From NCBI GenBank assembly GCA_903847545.1, contig CAINDZ010000208.1, forward strand, positions 1-12,506: a DNA stretch of 12,506 bases, given 5' to 3'. The notes under the pieces are model-generated. The model was not told the DNA's origin and made no database searches. It worked only from the letters and a program-made list of their open reading frames with translations. The DNA comes from an uncultured bacterium (GTDB taxonomy: Bacteria > Krumholzibacteriota > Krumholzibacteriia > LZORAL124-64-63). Shown piece after piece: positions 1 through 5,904 of this stretch; the stretch's first letter is position 1, and each line of letters begins with the position of its first letter. The translations under genes and the position numbers were made by a program.

Positions 1-189
1 ACCAGCGGCTACCCGCTGTGGTGCTACACCTACCTGGCCTGCGCGCGCCGCGGCTCGATGCAGGGCAGCACCTTCCTGACCTACGTCACCGGTGCGCGTG
101 GCCAGCGCCAGATCGAGGCCACCGCCTACCTGCCGGCCCAGAAGGTCCTGCGTGAGATCGTGATCACGCGGCCGCCCAAGGGCGACTGA
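1..189 (+). CDS. PstS-like phosphate/anion ABC transporter substrate-binding protein, C-terminal fragment
   Basis: The reading frame is open from the first base to TGA at 187-189 and gives 62 residues with no start, so the gene begins upstream of the window. The fragment contains GYPLW near its beginning, then FLTYVTGARGQRQIE followed by a YLPA segment. This pattern (YPL, then an F-x-x-Y/F-V helix ending in G-Q, then a Tyr/Phe-x-P) is typical of the C-terminal lobe of PstS-type periplasmic phosphate-binding proteins, where the last helix packs before a Y-x-P strand. Such proteins capture phosphate or a similar oxyanion for a PstCAB importer. No pst permease or ATPase gene follows, so it may be a stand-alone binding protein. 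Only the tail is visible, so the ligand cannot be judged and the family call is moderate. Confidence 0.6.
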   Translation, partial: TSGYPLWCYTYLACARRGSMQGSTFLTYVTGARGQRQIEATAYLPAQKVLREIVITRPPKGD

Positions 190-220
190 CGGACCACCGT
201 ACCCGCCGCACTTGCCGCGG

Positions 221-240
221 GCGCCGGTTGACGCCGGCGT
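221..240 (+). other. GC-rich hairpin after the PstS-like gene
   Basis: GCGCCGG (221-227) can pair with CCGGCGT (234-240) around a 6-nt loop, and GACGCCGGCGTC (230-241) is itself a perfect 12-bp palindrome. No T-run follows, so it is a weak candidate for a transcription end signal. It sits in the 146-nt gap between the first gene and the lipoprotein gene. I see no convincing -35/-10 pair in the rest of that gap. Confidence 0.3.
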
Positions 241-320
241 CGGCATTTCGGACATTCATGCCCCCGGTTTCGCGCCCGGCTGGCGTGAGACCGGCGTCCG
301 ACCCGTCCCGTCCACAGCCC

Positions 321-327
321 GAGGGGG
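321..327 (+). promoter_or_regulatory. Ribosome binding site deciding the lipoprotein start
   Basis: GAGGGGG lies 8 nt before ATG 336. It favours that start over an in-frame ATG at 228, and the signal peptide then begins right at the N-terminus. Confidence 0.6.
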
Positions 328-335
328 CCGCCATC

Positions 336-1883
336 ATGTCGCGAGCCTATCATTCCTTCGCCCGCCGTCGCGTGCCGTGCGCCCTCGCGCTGCTGGCGCT
401 GGCGTGCCTGCTGGCGTCCTGCGGCGGGGCCGGCGGCCCGGCCACGCCGCCGGGCCCGGACGTGACGCGGCCGGCGCCGCCGGATGGGCTGACCCAGTAC
501 GGCGGCACGGCGACCTCGGTGACGGTGGCGTGGGCGCTGGCCGGCGACGATTCGCTGGCCGGGCGCGCCACTGCGTACGAGGTGCGGTACGCGACCACGC
601 CGCTGGACGACGCGACGTGGGCCGCGGCGACGCTGGTGACGGCCGCGCCGGCGGCCCATCCCAATCCCGGCAAGCTGATGGTGACCATCGACGGCCTGCT
701 CACCGGACAGGCGTATCAGGTCGGGGTGGTCGCGATCGACGATGCCGGCAACCGCTCGCGCATGTCCACCGCGTTGTCGGTGACGCCCGCGGCCATGCGC
801 ACGCTGTACGTGCGCGTCGACGGCACCGGCGACTACGCGACGATCGACGCCGCCGTCCATGCCGCGCAGCCGGGCGACGTCGTGCTGGTGGGTCCCGGCC
901 GCTACGACTGGTTCGCGCAGGACACGGCCGACACGGCCACCAGCATGGTGACGGTGTTGCGCGACCAGACCGACTTCACCATCCGCGGCGAGGCCGGCGC
1001 CACAGCGACCACGCTGGATGCGCGCGGGCAGGGCCGCGTCATGTACGTCACCGGCGGCACCTTCGGCTCGGGTGCCGAACGCACCTGGGCGGGCGTGACC
1101 ATCGAGGGGTTCACGTTCACCGGCGGCCGGGCGCTGGGCGAGTCGGGCGTCGGCGGCACGCCGTGGGCGGGCGCCGGGCTGGCCATCCACCTGAGCGACA
1201 CCGTCGTGCGCGACTGCGTCTTCCGCGGCAACGCGGCGACCGAGGGCGGCGGCGTGTGGCTGGGCGGCCAGGGCGCGGCGCGGCTGGAGGACTGCCTGGT
1301 CGAGGGCAACTCGGCCGAGTACGGCGGCGGCGTGCTGCTTGTCAACAGCGAGCCCGTGCTGGGCCTGGTGCGCTGCACCATCCGCGACAACCACGCGAGC
1401 CTGGCCGGCGGCGGCGTGTTCGCCACCAACGTGGGCGTCGTGATGGAGGACCTGGTCGTGTACGACAACGTGTGTTCCGACAAGGGGGGCGGCTTCTACG
1501 TCAGCGCCCTGCACGCCGGCAGCACCCTGACCGGGTGCACCATCGTGTCCAACCGCGGCATCACCGGGGGCAACCTGCGCGTGGCGACCAACATGACGCT
1601 CACGATGCAGCGCTGCCTGGTCGCCAGCGCGCTGGGCGGCGGCGCGATCGCCGGCATCGACAACGGCACCGTGGCGGCCGGTTGCTGCCTGGTGTTCGGC
1701 AACGTGGGCGGCAACGCCTGGCCGGTCGGCTTCACGGACCTTGGTGGCAACCTGGCGGTCAATCCGCTATTGTGCGCGGATCGCATCAGCCCGACGGCGC
1801 TGTCGCTCTGCCTGCCCGCCAACCGCGCGGGGGGCGACGTCTGCGGGCTCATCGGCGCCCTGGCGGGCGGCTGCGCCAACTGA
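336..1883 (+). CDS. Lipoprotein with FN3 domain and right-handed parallel beta-helix
   Basis: This is a 515-residue exported lipoprotein. Residues 1-29 form a signal peptide with an Arg-rich n-region (RRR at 10-12), a hydrophobic core and the lipobox LASC, with Cys29 the predicted lipidation site. A Pro/Gly linker leads to a fibronectin type III-like domain at about 46-150 (AYEVRYAT, LLTGQAYQVGV). Residues 157-190 hold the motif YVRVDGTGDYATIDAAV then GDVVLVGPGRY, the usual entry to pectate-lyase-like parallel beta-helix proteins. Repeated short strands with GGGV turns (for example 'ATEGGGVWLGG', 'EYGGGVLL', 'LAGGGVF', 'DKGGGFY') then run almost to the end. Proteins of this build often bind or cleave surface polysaccharide, or act as adhesins. 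I see no recognisable catalytic site, so enzymatic activity is unproven. The next gene starts 19 nt downstream, so the two may be cotranscribed. Confidence 0.8.
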   Translation: MSRAYHSFARRRVPCALALLALACLLASCGGAGGPATPPGPDVTRPAPPDGLTQYGGTATSVTVAWALAGDDSLAGRATAYEVRYATTPLDDATWAAATLVTAAPAAHPNPGKLMVTIDGLLTGQAYQVGVVAIDDAGNRSRMSTALSVTPAAMRTLYVRVDGTGDYATIDAAVHAAQPGDVVLVGPGRYDWFAQDTADTATSMVTVLRDQTDFTIRGEAGATATTLDARGQGRVMYVTGGTFGSGAERTWAGVTIEGFTFTGGRALGESGVGGTPWAGAGLAIHLSDTVVRDCVFRGNAATEGGGVWLGGQGAARLEDCLVEGNSAEYGGGVLLVNSEPVLGLVRCTIRDNHASLAGGGVFATNVGVVMEDLVVYDNVCSDKGGGFYVSALHAGSTLTGCTIVSNRGITGGNLRVATNMTLTMQRCLVASALGGGAIAGIDNGTVAAGCCLVFGNVGGNAWPVGFTDLGGNLAVNPLLCADRISPTALSLCLPANRAGGDVCGLIGALAGGCAN

Positions 1884-1902
1884 ACGTCCCGAGGAAGCCC
1901 GG

Positions 1903-2220
1903 ATGCCGCTCATCACAGGCCCCGCCGGCCCGGTCGAACTGGACGACAAGGGCTACCTGAAGAACGGCGCCGACTGGTCGCCCGACCTGGCGCCGGTCCT
2001 GGCGCTGCGCGACGGCGTGCGCGACCTGACGGCCGACCACTGGCTGGTCATCAACGCCCTGCGCGACCACCACCGCGAACACGGCGTGCCGCCGATGATC
2101 CGCGAGCTGTGCCGCCGCACCGGCTTCAACCTCAAGCGCGTCTACGAGCTGTTCCCCAAGGGCCCGGCGCAGGACGCGTGCCGGGTGGCGGGGTTGCCGC
2201 GGCCGGATTCCTGCGTCTAG
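1903..2220 (+). CDS. dsrC: DsrC/TusE-family sulfur carrier protein, two-cysteine DsrC type
   Basis: This is a 105-residue protein, the usual DsrC length. ATG 1903 has a good Shine-Dalgarno (GAGGAAG, 1891-1897). Family hallmarks in order are DDKGYL (14-19), W26, LTADHW (42-47), PPMIREL (63-69), YELFPKGP (81-88) and the C-terminal arm ACRVAGLPRPDSCV. Both arm cysteines are present: Cys93 (CysB) and the penultimate Cys104 (CysA), 11 residues apart as in known DsrC. TusE of the tRNA 2-thiouridine relay needs only the penultimate Cys. Two-Cys DsrC carries sulfite-derived sulfur as a trisulfide between dissimilatory sulfite reductase and the DsrMKJOP membrane complex. An extra Cys70 is seen, and the usual G before CysA is Ser103. 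No other dsr or tus gene is nearby, so its partner is unknown. Its stop overlaps the convergent fpg stop. Confidence 0.9.
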   Translation: MPLITGPAGPVELDDKGYLKNGADWSPDLAPVLALRDGVRDLTADHWLVINALRDHHREHGVPPMIRELCRRTGFNLKRVYELFPKGPAQDACRVAGLPRPDSCV

Positions 2221-3062
2221 CGGCGCGGCGCCGGCTGGCACCGCGGACACCAGCTGCTCGACCGTCCCCCGATCACCATCCGCTCGATCGTCGCGCCGCA
2301 GTCGCGGCACGGCTCGCCGCCGCGCCCGTACACGCGCAGCTTGCGGCGGAAGTTGCCGGGCTGGCCGTGGAAGTTGCGGAAGTCCAGGAACGTGGTGCCG
2401 CCGTGGTTGATGGCCAGGCGCAGCACCTGCTTCGCGCGGCGCAGCACCTCGCGCAGGGTCGGCTCATCAAGGTCGCGCGGCTTCGCCAGCGGATGCACGC
2501 CCGCCAGGAACAGCGCCTCGTCGGCGTAGATGTTGCCCAGGCCCGCGGCCACGCCCTGGTCCAGCAGCACGCTCTTGAACGGCGCGCCGCGATGCCGCAC
2601 GCGGTCCAGCCAGTCGGCGGTCTTCACCGTCATCATGTCGGGGCCCACGTGGGCCAGCGCGGCGGGCGCGGTGGCGTGCTCGACCAGCGTCAGGCGGCCG
2701 AACTTGCGCACGTCGCGGAAGTGGACCAGGCGGCCGTCGAAATCGAACGTGACGTGGACGTGGCGGTCGGGGGCGTAGTCGTCCGGCATGGAGTCCTGCG
2801 ACAGGAACTGGCCGGTCATGCGCAGGTGGATCATCAGGAACGACGGCGCGACGGCCGTATCATCGGCTTCGAAGCGCGCGATGAGATACTTGCCGTGGCG
2901 GTGCAGGCCGACCAGCGTGCGGCCCACGAGCGCCTTGCGCGCGGCGGCGGCCGAGGGCTCGAAGACGCCCGGCCACTGCACCGACAGCGCCGTCAGCCGG
3001 CGACCGGAGAGCCCCGCCGACAGCGCGCGTCCGACGTTCTCGACCTCGGGCAGTTCAGGCAT
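2217..3062 (-). CDS. mutM: Formamidopyrimidine-DNA glycosylase (Fpg/MutM)
   Basis: This 281-residue protein is close to the usual Fpg length. It is a base-excision repair enzyme that removes 8-oxoguanine and formamidopyrimidines and then nicks the abasic site by beta/delta-elimination. The N-terminus MPELPEVE supplies the catalytic Pro (residue 2, after Met removal) and Glu3. Further hallmarks are the HGKYL lysine loop, HLRMTGQ, DVRKFG, GLGNIYADEALF (the helix-two-turn-helix region) and a C-terminal zinc finger CRDC-x16-CPRC. The finger holds GGRSSSWCP, the Arg of the beta-hairpin that contacts DNA. All key residues are intact. The ATG shares its A with the TGA of the upstream djlA-like gene (TGATG on the minus strand), which suggests translational coupling. 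No strong Shine-Dalgarno of its own is visible. At the 3' end the stop overlaps the dsrC stop. Confidence 0.96.
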   Translation of the reverse strand: MPELPEVENVGRALSAGLSGRRLTALSVQWPGVFEPSAAAARKALVGRTLVGLHRHGKYLIARFEADDTAVAPSFLMIHLRMTGQFLSQDSMPDDYAPDRHVHVTFDFDGRLVHFRDVRKFGRLTLVEHATAPAALAHVGPDMMTVKTADWLDRVRHRGAPFKSVLLDQGVAAGLGNIYADEALFLAGVHPLAKPRDLDEPTLREVLRRAKQVLRLAINHGGTTFLDFRNFHGQPGNFRRKLRVYGRGGEPCRDCGATIERMVIGGRSSSWCPRCQPAPRR

Positions 3063-3859
3063 CAGAGACCCCGCGCGTCCTTGACCGCGTCGTAGGCGCC
3101 GTTGACGGCGCGCATCTTCTCGTCGGCGAACTTCTGGAAGTCCTCGCCCATGCCCTTGTTCGCCACGACGTCGGGATGGTACTCGCGCGCCAGGCGGCGG
3201 TAGGCCTTCTTCACCTCGTCGTCGGTGGCGTCGCGCGTCACGCCCAGCACCGCGTACGAGGCGTCGATGCTGTGGTGCGGGTCGAACATCGCGACCGCTT
3301 CCTCGTAGTCGCGGGCCGACAGGCCCAGTTCGCGCGCGATCGAGCGCAGCACGCGGTCCTCGGCGGGCGCCATCTGGCCGTCGGCGGTGGCCACGCTCAT
3401 CAGCAGGGCGACCAGGTCGCGCAGGCGGTCGGGCTGGTGGCCGATCAGCACCCGGACCTGGCGGGCGAACTCCTCGGCCGGCACGTGGGAGTCGCGGGCC
3501 TCGTTGAACAGGCGGGCGGCCACCCGGCGGTCCTCGACCGACATGCCCAGGCGGTCGCGAAGGAAGCCGTCGAACGAGCGGACCTCCTGCTCGGTGACCC
3601 GGCCGTCGGCCTTGGCCACCTTGGCGGCCAGGCTGATCATCGCCACCAGGAAGGCCTGCTGGGCCTGCCGCGTGTCGCGGGCCGGGCCGCCGTACGGATT
3701 GCCATAACCTGTTGACCCGTAAGGCGATCCATCGCCGCGGGTGATGCGGGGACCCCCGCCGCCGATGTTGGAGCCGATGGCCCCGCCCACGATGGCACCC
3801 AGGGGTCCTCCCATCATGAAGCCGATGCCGCCGCCGACCAGTGTGCCGAGCAAGCCCAT
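3062..3859 (-). CDS. DjlA-like co-chaperone: glycine-zipper segment, TerB domain, C-terminal J domain
   Basis: This is a 265-residue protein with DjlA-type architecture. Residues 3-34 are a Gly-rich hydrophobic segment (GGGIGF, GAIVGGAIGS) resembling a glycine-zipper membrane anchor. A Gly/Tyr/Pro-rich linker runs to about 60. A TerB-like helical domain spans 65-192 and has two acidic metal-type motifs, KADGRVTEQE (83-92) and TADGQMAPAE (158-167). A J domain follows at about 199-262, with SYAVLGV, the basic helix KKAYRRLAREY and the essential HPD at 228-230. DjlA proteins stimulate the ATPase of DnaK at the inner membrane. The start ATG has an upstream GGAAGGAAAGG (minus strand, 3867-3877) 7 nt away. 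It is the first gene of a two-gene unit with fpg. The client process is unknown. Confidence 0.88.
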   Translation of the reverse strand: MGLLGTLVGGGIGFMMGGPLGAIVGGAIGSNIGGGGPRITRGDGSPYGSTGYGNPYGGPARDTRQAQQAFLVAMISLAAKVAKADGRVTEQEVRSFDGFLRDRLGMSVEDRRVAARLFNEARDSHVPAEEFARQVRVLIGHQPDRLRDLVALLMSVATADGQMAPAEDRVLRSIARELGLSARDYEEAVAMFDPHHSIDASYAVLGVTRDATDDEVKKAYRRLAREYHPDVVANKGMGEDFQKFADEKMRAVNGAYDAVKDARGL

Positions 3860-4036
3860 GTGCGTGCCTTTCCTTCCGGTTATCGGGGACCGGCATGATA
3901 GGAAGCGACGTCCCCCGGGGCAACATACCTAAGGAAGTCACATAGTATTCAAGACCCCGGCGGGCGGGCCGATATGCACGCAGAACATCCTGCGCCGCGG
4001 GAACCGGCGCGTACCACCGTACCGGGGGGATCTCTC
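3860..4036. promoter_or_regulatory. Divergent promoter region between djlA-like and response regulator genes
   Basis: This 177-nt gap separates two divergently transcribed units, so promoters on both strands are expected. The stretch 3921-3954 is clearly less GC-rich than its surroundings. On the minus strand TTGAAT (3952-3947) resembles a -35 element, with TATGTT (3927-3922) as a poor -10 at a long 19-nt spacing. No convincing plus-strand sigma70 pair is visible. The assignment rests mostly on gene arrangement. Confidence 0.3.
4024..4030 (+). promoter_or_regulatory. Ribosome binding site deciding the GTG start of the first response regulator
   Basis: GGGGGGA lies 6 nt before GTG 4037. The receiver fold (NILVVEDD) begins immediately after that codon. 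An in-frame ATG at 3974 would add 21 unstructured Pro/Arg-rich residues. Confidence 0.55.
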
Positions 4037-4441
4037 GTGAACATCCTCGTCGTGGAAGACGACTTCATCAGCCGTCGCCTGCTGTGCCGTTACCTGGAGA
4101 AGACCGGTAACTGCGATGTCGCGATCAACGGGAACGAGGCCGTGTCGGCCGTGCATGACGCGATCGACAACGGCGAGCCCTACGACCTCATCTGCCTGGA
4201 CATCATGATGCCCGGCATGTGCGGCCAGGAGGCCCTGACGGCCATCCGCCGGCTCGAGTCCGAGCACGGGATCCACCTGGGGCAGGGCTCGCGCGTCATC
4301 ATGACGACCGCGCTCGAGGACCACACGACCATCCGCCGCGCGTTCAACGCCTCGGCCGACGGCTACGTGGTCAAGCCGATCGAGAAACAGAAGCTGTTCA
4401 AGCTGCTCGAGGAGCTCGGGCTGCTGACGGCGACGAACTGA
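4037..4441 (+). CDS. Single-domain CheY-like response regulator
   Basis: This is a 134-residue protein consisting of one receiver domain and nothing else. The acidic pocket is Glu7-Asp8-Asp9 (LVVEDD), the phosphoacceptor is Asp55 (CLDIMMPG), the switch Thr is Thr90 or Thr91 (IMTTA), and the conserved Lys is Lys113 (VVKPI). The Tyr110 position matches the aromatic switch residue (DGYVVKP). It should take phosphate from a histidine kinase and act by protein-protein contact, since it has no output domain. Signalling is probably in the cytoplasm next to CheR, whose gene starts 22 nt downstream. The start is GTG with a strong Shine-Dalgarno. No kinase is present in the window, so its input cannot be assigned. 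It could be a chemotaxis CheY or a phosphate sink for another pathway. Confidence 0.9.
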   Translation: MNILVVEDDFISRRLLCRYLEKTGNCDVAINGNEAVSAVHDAIDNGEPYDLICLDIMMPGMCGQEALTAIRRLESEHGIHLGQGSRVIMTTALEDHTTIRRAFNASADGYVVKPIEKQKLFKLLEELGLLTATN

Positions 4442-4463
4442 CGCAACCGGACGGGAGCGTGGC

Positions 4464-5336
4464 ATGAGTCCCACCCTGGCGGCACCCCGCCTCGATGCGC
4501 CGGCGGACCGGATCAGCGATCGCGAGTTCAACGCGATCCGCGACCTGGTCTACGCGCGGTTCGGCATCACCCTGGGCGACCACAAGAAGAGCCTGGTCGT
4601 GGGCCGGTTGCAGAAGGTGCTGGCCAAGCGCGGCTTCCGCACGTTCCAGCAGTACTACGAGTGGCTGAAGACGGATGCGTCGGGCGTCGGGCTCGAGGAG
4701 CTGGCGAACCGCATCACGACCAACCACACGTTCTTCAACCGCGAGCCGGCGCACTTCGAGTTCTTCGCCGACACCATGCTGCCGCAGCTGGTCGAGAAGC
4801 GCCGCGCCGAGGGCAGGCGCGAGATCCGGCTGTGGTGCGCGGGCTGCTCGTCGGGCGAGGAGCCGTACACCCTGATGATGCTCATGAAGGAGCACCTGGG
4901 CGCCGAGGCGTCCGGCTGGAAAACCGTCCTGCTGGCCACCGACCTGTCGGCGACCGTGCTGCGCAAGGCCATCGCCGGGGTGTACGACAAGGAACGCGTC
5001 AGCCAGATGCCGCTGCAGCTGCGCCGCCGCTGGTTCGTGAACCAGAAGGACGGCAACGTCCGCGTGCACGACGACATCCGCAGCGCCGTGATCTTCAAGC
5101 GCCACAACCTGATGTCGGCCACGTTCCCTTTCCGGCACCAGTTCGACGCGGTGTTCTGCCGCAACGTGATGATCTATTTCGACCACCAGACGCGGATGGA
5201 CCTGGTCGGCAAGTTCCACCACCACACCGCGCCGGGCGGCTACCTGTTCATCGGGCACTCGGAAACGCTCGGCCGCGACGAGACCGCGTACGAGTACGTG
5301 CTGCCCGCCCTCTATCGCAAGCGCCAGCAGGGCTGA
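4464..5336 (+). CDS. cheR: CheR-family protein-glutamate O-methyltransferase
   Basis: This is a 290-residue protein of normal CheR length. It transfers methyl groups from S-adenosylmethionine to glutamates on the cytoplasmic domain of chemoreceptors, for adaptation. The N-terminal all-alpha CheR domain is at about 15-85. It is followed by NHTFFNRE (87-94), the SAM-binding motif WCAGCSSGEEPYTL (124-137), ATDLS (158-162, acidic ribose contact), the CRNVMIYFD motif (232-240) and GYLFIGHSETL near the end. All expected motifs are intact. No CheB, CheA, CheW or methyl-accepting protein is encoded nearby. CheR homologues also work in chemosensory-like systems controlling type IV pili or development, so motility should not be assumed. 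The last residues KRQQG lie in the first copy of a 19-bp tandem repeat. It is probably cotranscribed with the flanking response regulators. Confidence 0.95.
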   Translation: MSPTLAAPRLDAPADRISDREFNAIRDLVYARFGITLGDHKKSLVVGRLQKVLAKRGFRTFQQYYEWLKTDASGVGLEELANRITTNHTFFNREPAHFEFFADTMLPQLVEKRRAEGRREIRLWCAGCSSGEEPYTLMMLMKEHLGAEASGWKTVLLATDLSATVLRKAIAGVYDKERVSQMPLQLRRRWFVNQKDGNVRVHDDIRSAVIFKRHNLMSATFPFRHQFDAVFCRNVMIYFDHQTRMDLVGKFHHHTAPGGYLFIGHSETLGRDETAYEYVLPALYRKRQQG

Positions 5337-5374
5337 CAAGCGCCAGCAGGAGTGACAAGCGCCAGCAGGAATGA
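5318..5374 (+). repeat. Three tandem copies of a 19-bp unit at the 3' end of cheR
   Basis: Units at 5318-5336, 5337-5355 and 5356-5374 share CAAGCGCCAGCAGG, then two or so variable bases, and end in TGA. Copy 1 encodes the cheR C-terminus and its stop. Copies 2 and 3 fill the gap before the next Shine-Dalgarno. Because 19 is 1 modulo 3, the three TGA triplets fall in all three reading frames. The probable origin is slippage duplication of the gene end. Confidence 0.95.
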
Positions 5375-5384
5375 GGAGACATCC

Positions 5385-5771
5385 ATGTCCAGGATCCTGA
5401 TCGCCGAGGATGATCCCACCGTTCGCAAGGCCATCGCCAGGGCGCTGGCCCCGCTGCGGCACGACCTGCTGTTCGTCAGCGACGGCATCCACGCCATCGA
5501 CGTGCTGCGCTGCAACGAGGGCATCGACCTGCTCATCTCGGACATCTCGATGCCGCTGCTGGACGGCCGGCAGCTGGTGAGCACCGTCATGCACGACAAG
5601 GTGCTGCGGCAGGTGCCCGTGCTGATCATGTCGGGCGTCGTCAGCGTCGGCGAGATCGCCGACCTGCTCGACCTGGGCGCGACCAAGTTCCTCGCCAAGC
5701 CGCTCAACTTCGAGGCGCTGCGCGAGGACGTCACCCAGTGCCTGGGGCTGCGGTTGTCCGACTCGTTGTGA
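5385..5771 (+). CDS. Single-domain response regulator (receiver domain only)
   Basis: This 128-residue protein is a single receiver domain. It has Glu8-Asp9-Asp10 (IAEDD), phosphoacceptor Asp53 (LISDISMPLLDG), Ser83 (IMSG) at the Thr/Ser switch position and Lys105 (LAKPL). A Phe at 102 replaces the usual Tyr or His. The start ATG 5385 follows GAGGAGA, which sits right after the third repeat copy. An in-frame GTG at 5352 lies inside the repeat and would add 11 residues, so it was not chosen. The gene is third in the REC-CheR-REC cluster. The two receivers are clearly divergent from each other, so this is not a recent duplication. Its partner kinase and target are not visible. Confidence 0.9.
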   Translation: MSRILIAEDDPTVRKAIARALAPLRHDLLFVSDGIHAIDVLRCNEGIDLLISDISMPLLDGRQLVSTVMHDKVLRQVPVLIMSGVVSVGEIADLLDLGATKFLAKPLNFEALREDVTQCLGLRLSDSL

Positions 5772-5838
5772 CCGGTCCCGGACCGGCCCCTTGCCCTGCC
5801 CGTGGCGCCGTCGTCACGGCGGTTGGCAAGGGGCCGGT
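5772..5838 (+). terminator. Complex hairpin following the second response regulator; terminator or attenuator-like
   Basis: A 14-bp perfect stem pairs 5782-5795 (ACCGGCCCCTTGCC) with 5825-5838. A nested hairpin, CGCCGT/ACGGCG with a CGTC loop (5806-5821), lies inside its loop. An alternative 7-bp hairpin, CCGGTCC-C-GGACCGG (5772-5786), uses part of the same left arm, so the two folds exclude each other. No T-tract follows, so simple intrinsic termination is not assured. It separates the signalling genes from the peptidase gene. Confidence 0.55.
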
Positions 5839-5904
5839 TCCGTCATATCGTGCCCCTGTGCGCCTTGACGGCGCCCGCCCACAACCCCCCGGGAGTCGAC
5901 CGAC

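Noticed and set aside
221..241. Strong intrinsic terminator after the PstS-like gene
   Set aside because: A hairpin is present but no T-tract follows, so it is listed only as a hairpin with low confidence.
228..335. Upstream ATG extension of the beta-helix lipoprotein
   Set aside because: It would bury the signal peptide behind 36 Pro-rich residues. ATG 336 has a strong ribosome site and puts the lipobox at the proper distance.
3974..4036. Upstream ATG extension of the first response regulator
   Set aside because: The added 21 residues are not part of a receiver fold, and GTG 4037 has a better Shine-Dalgarno.
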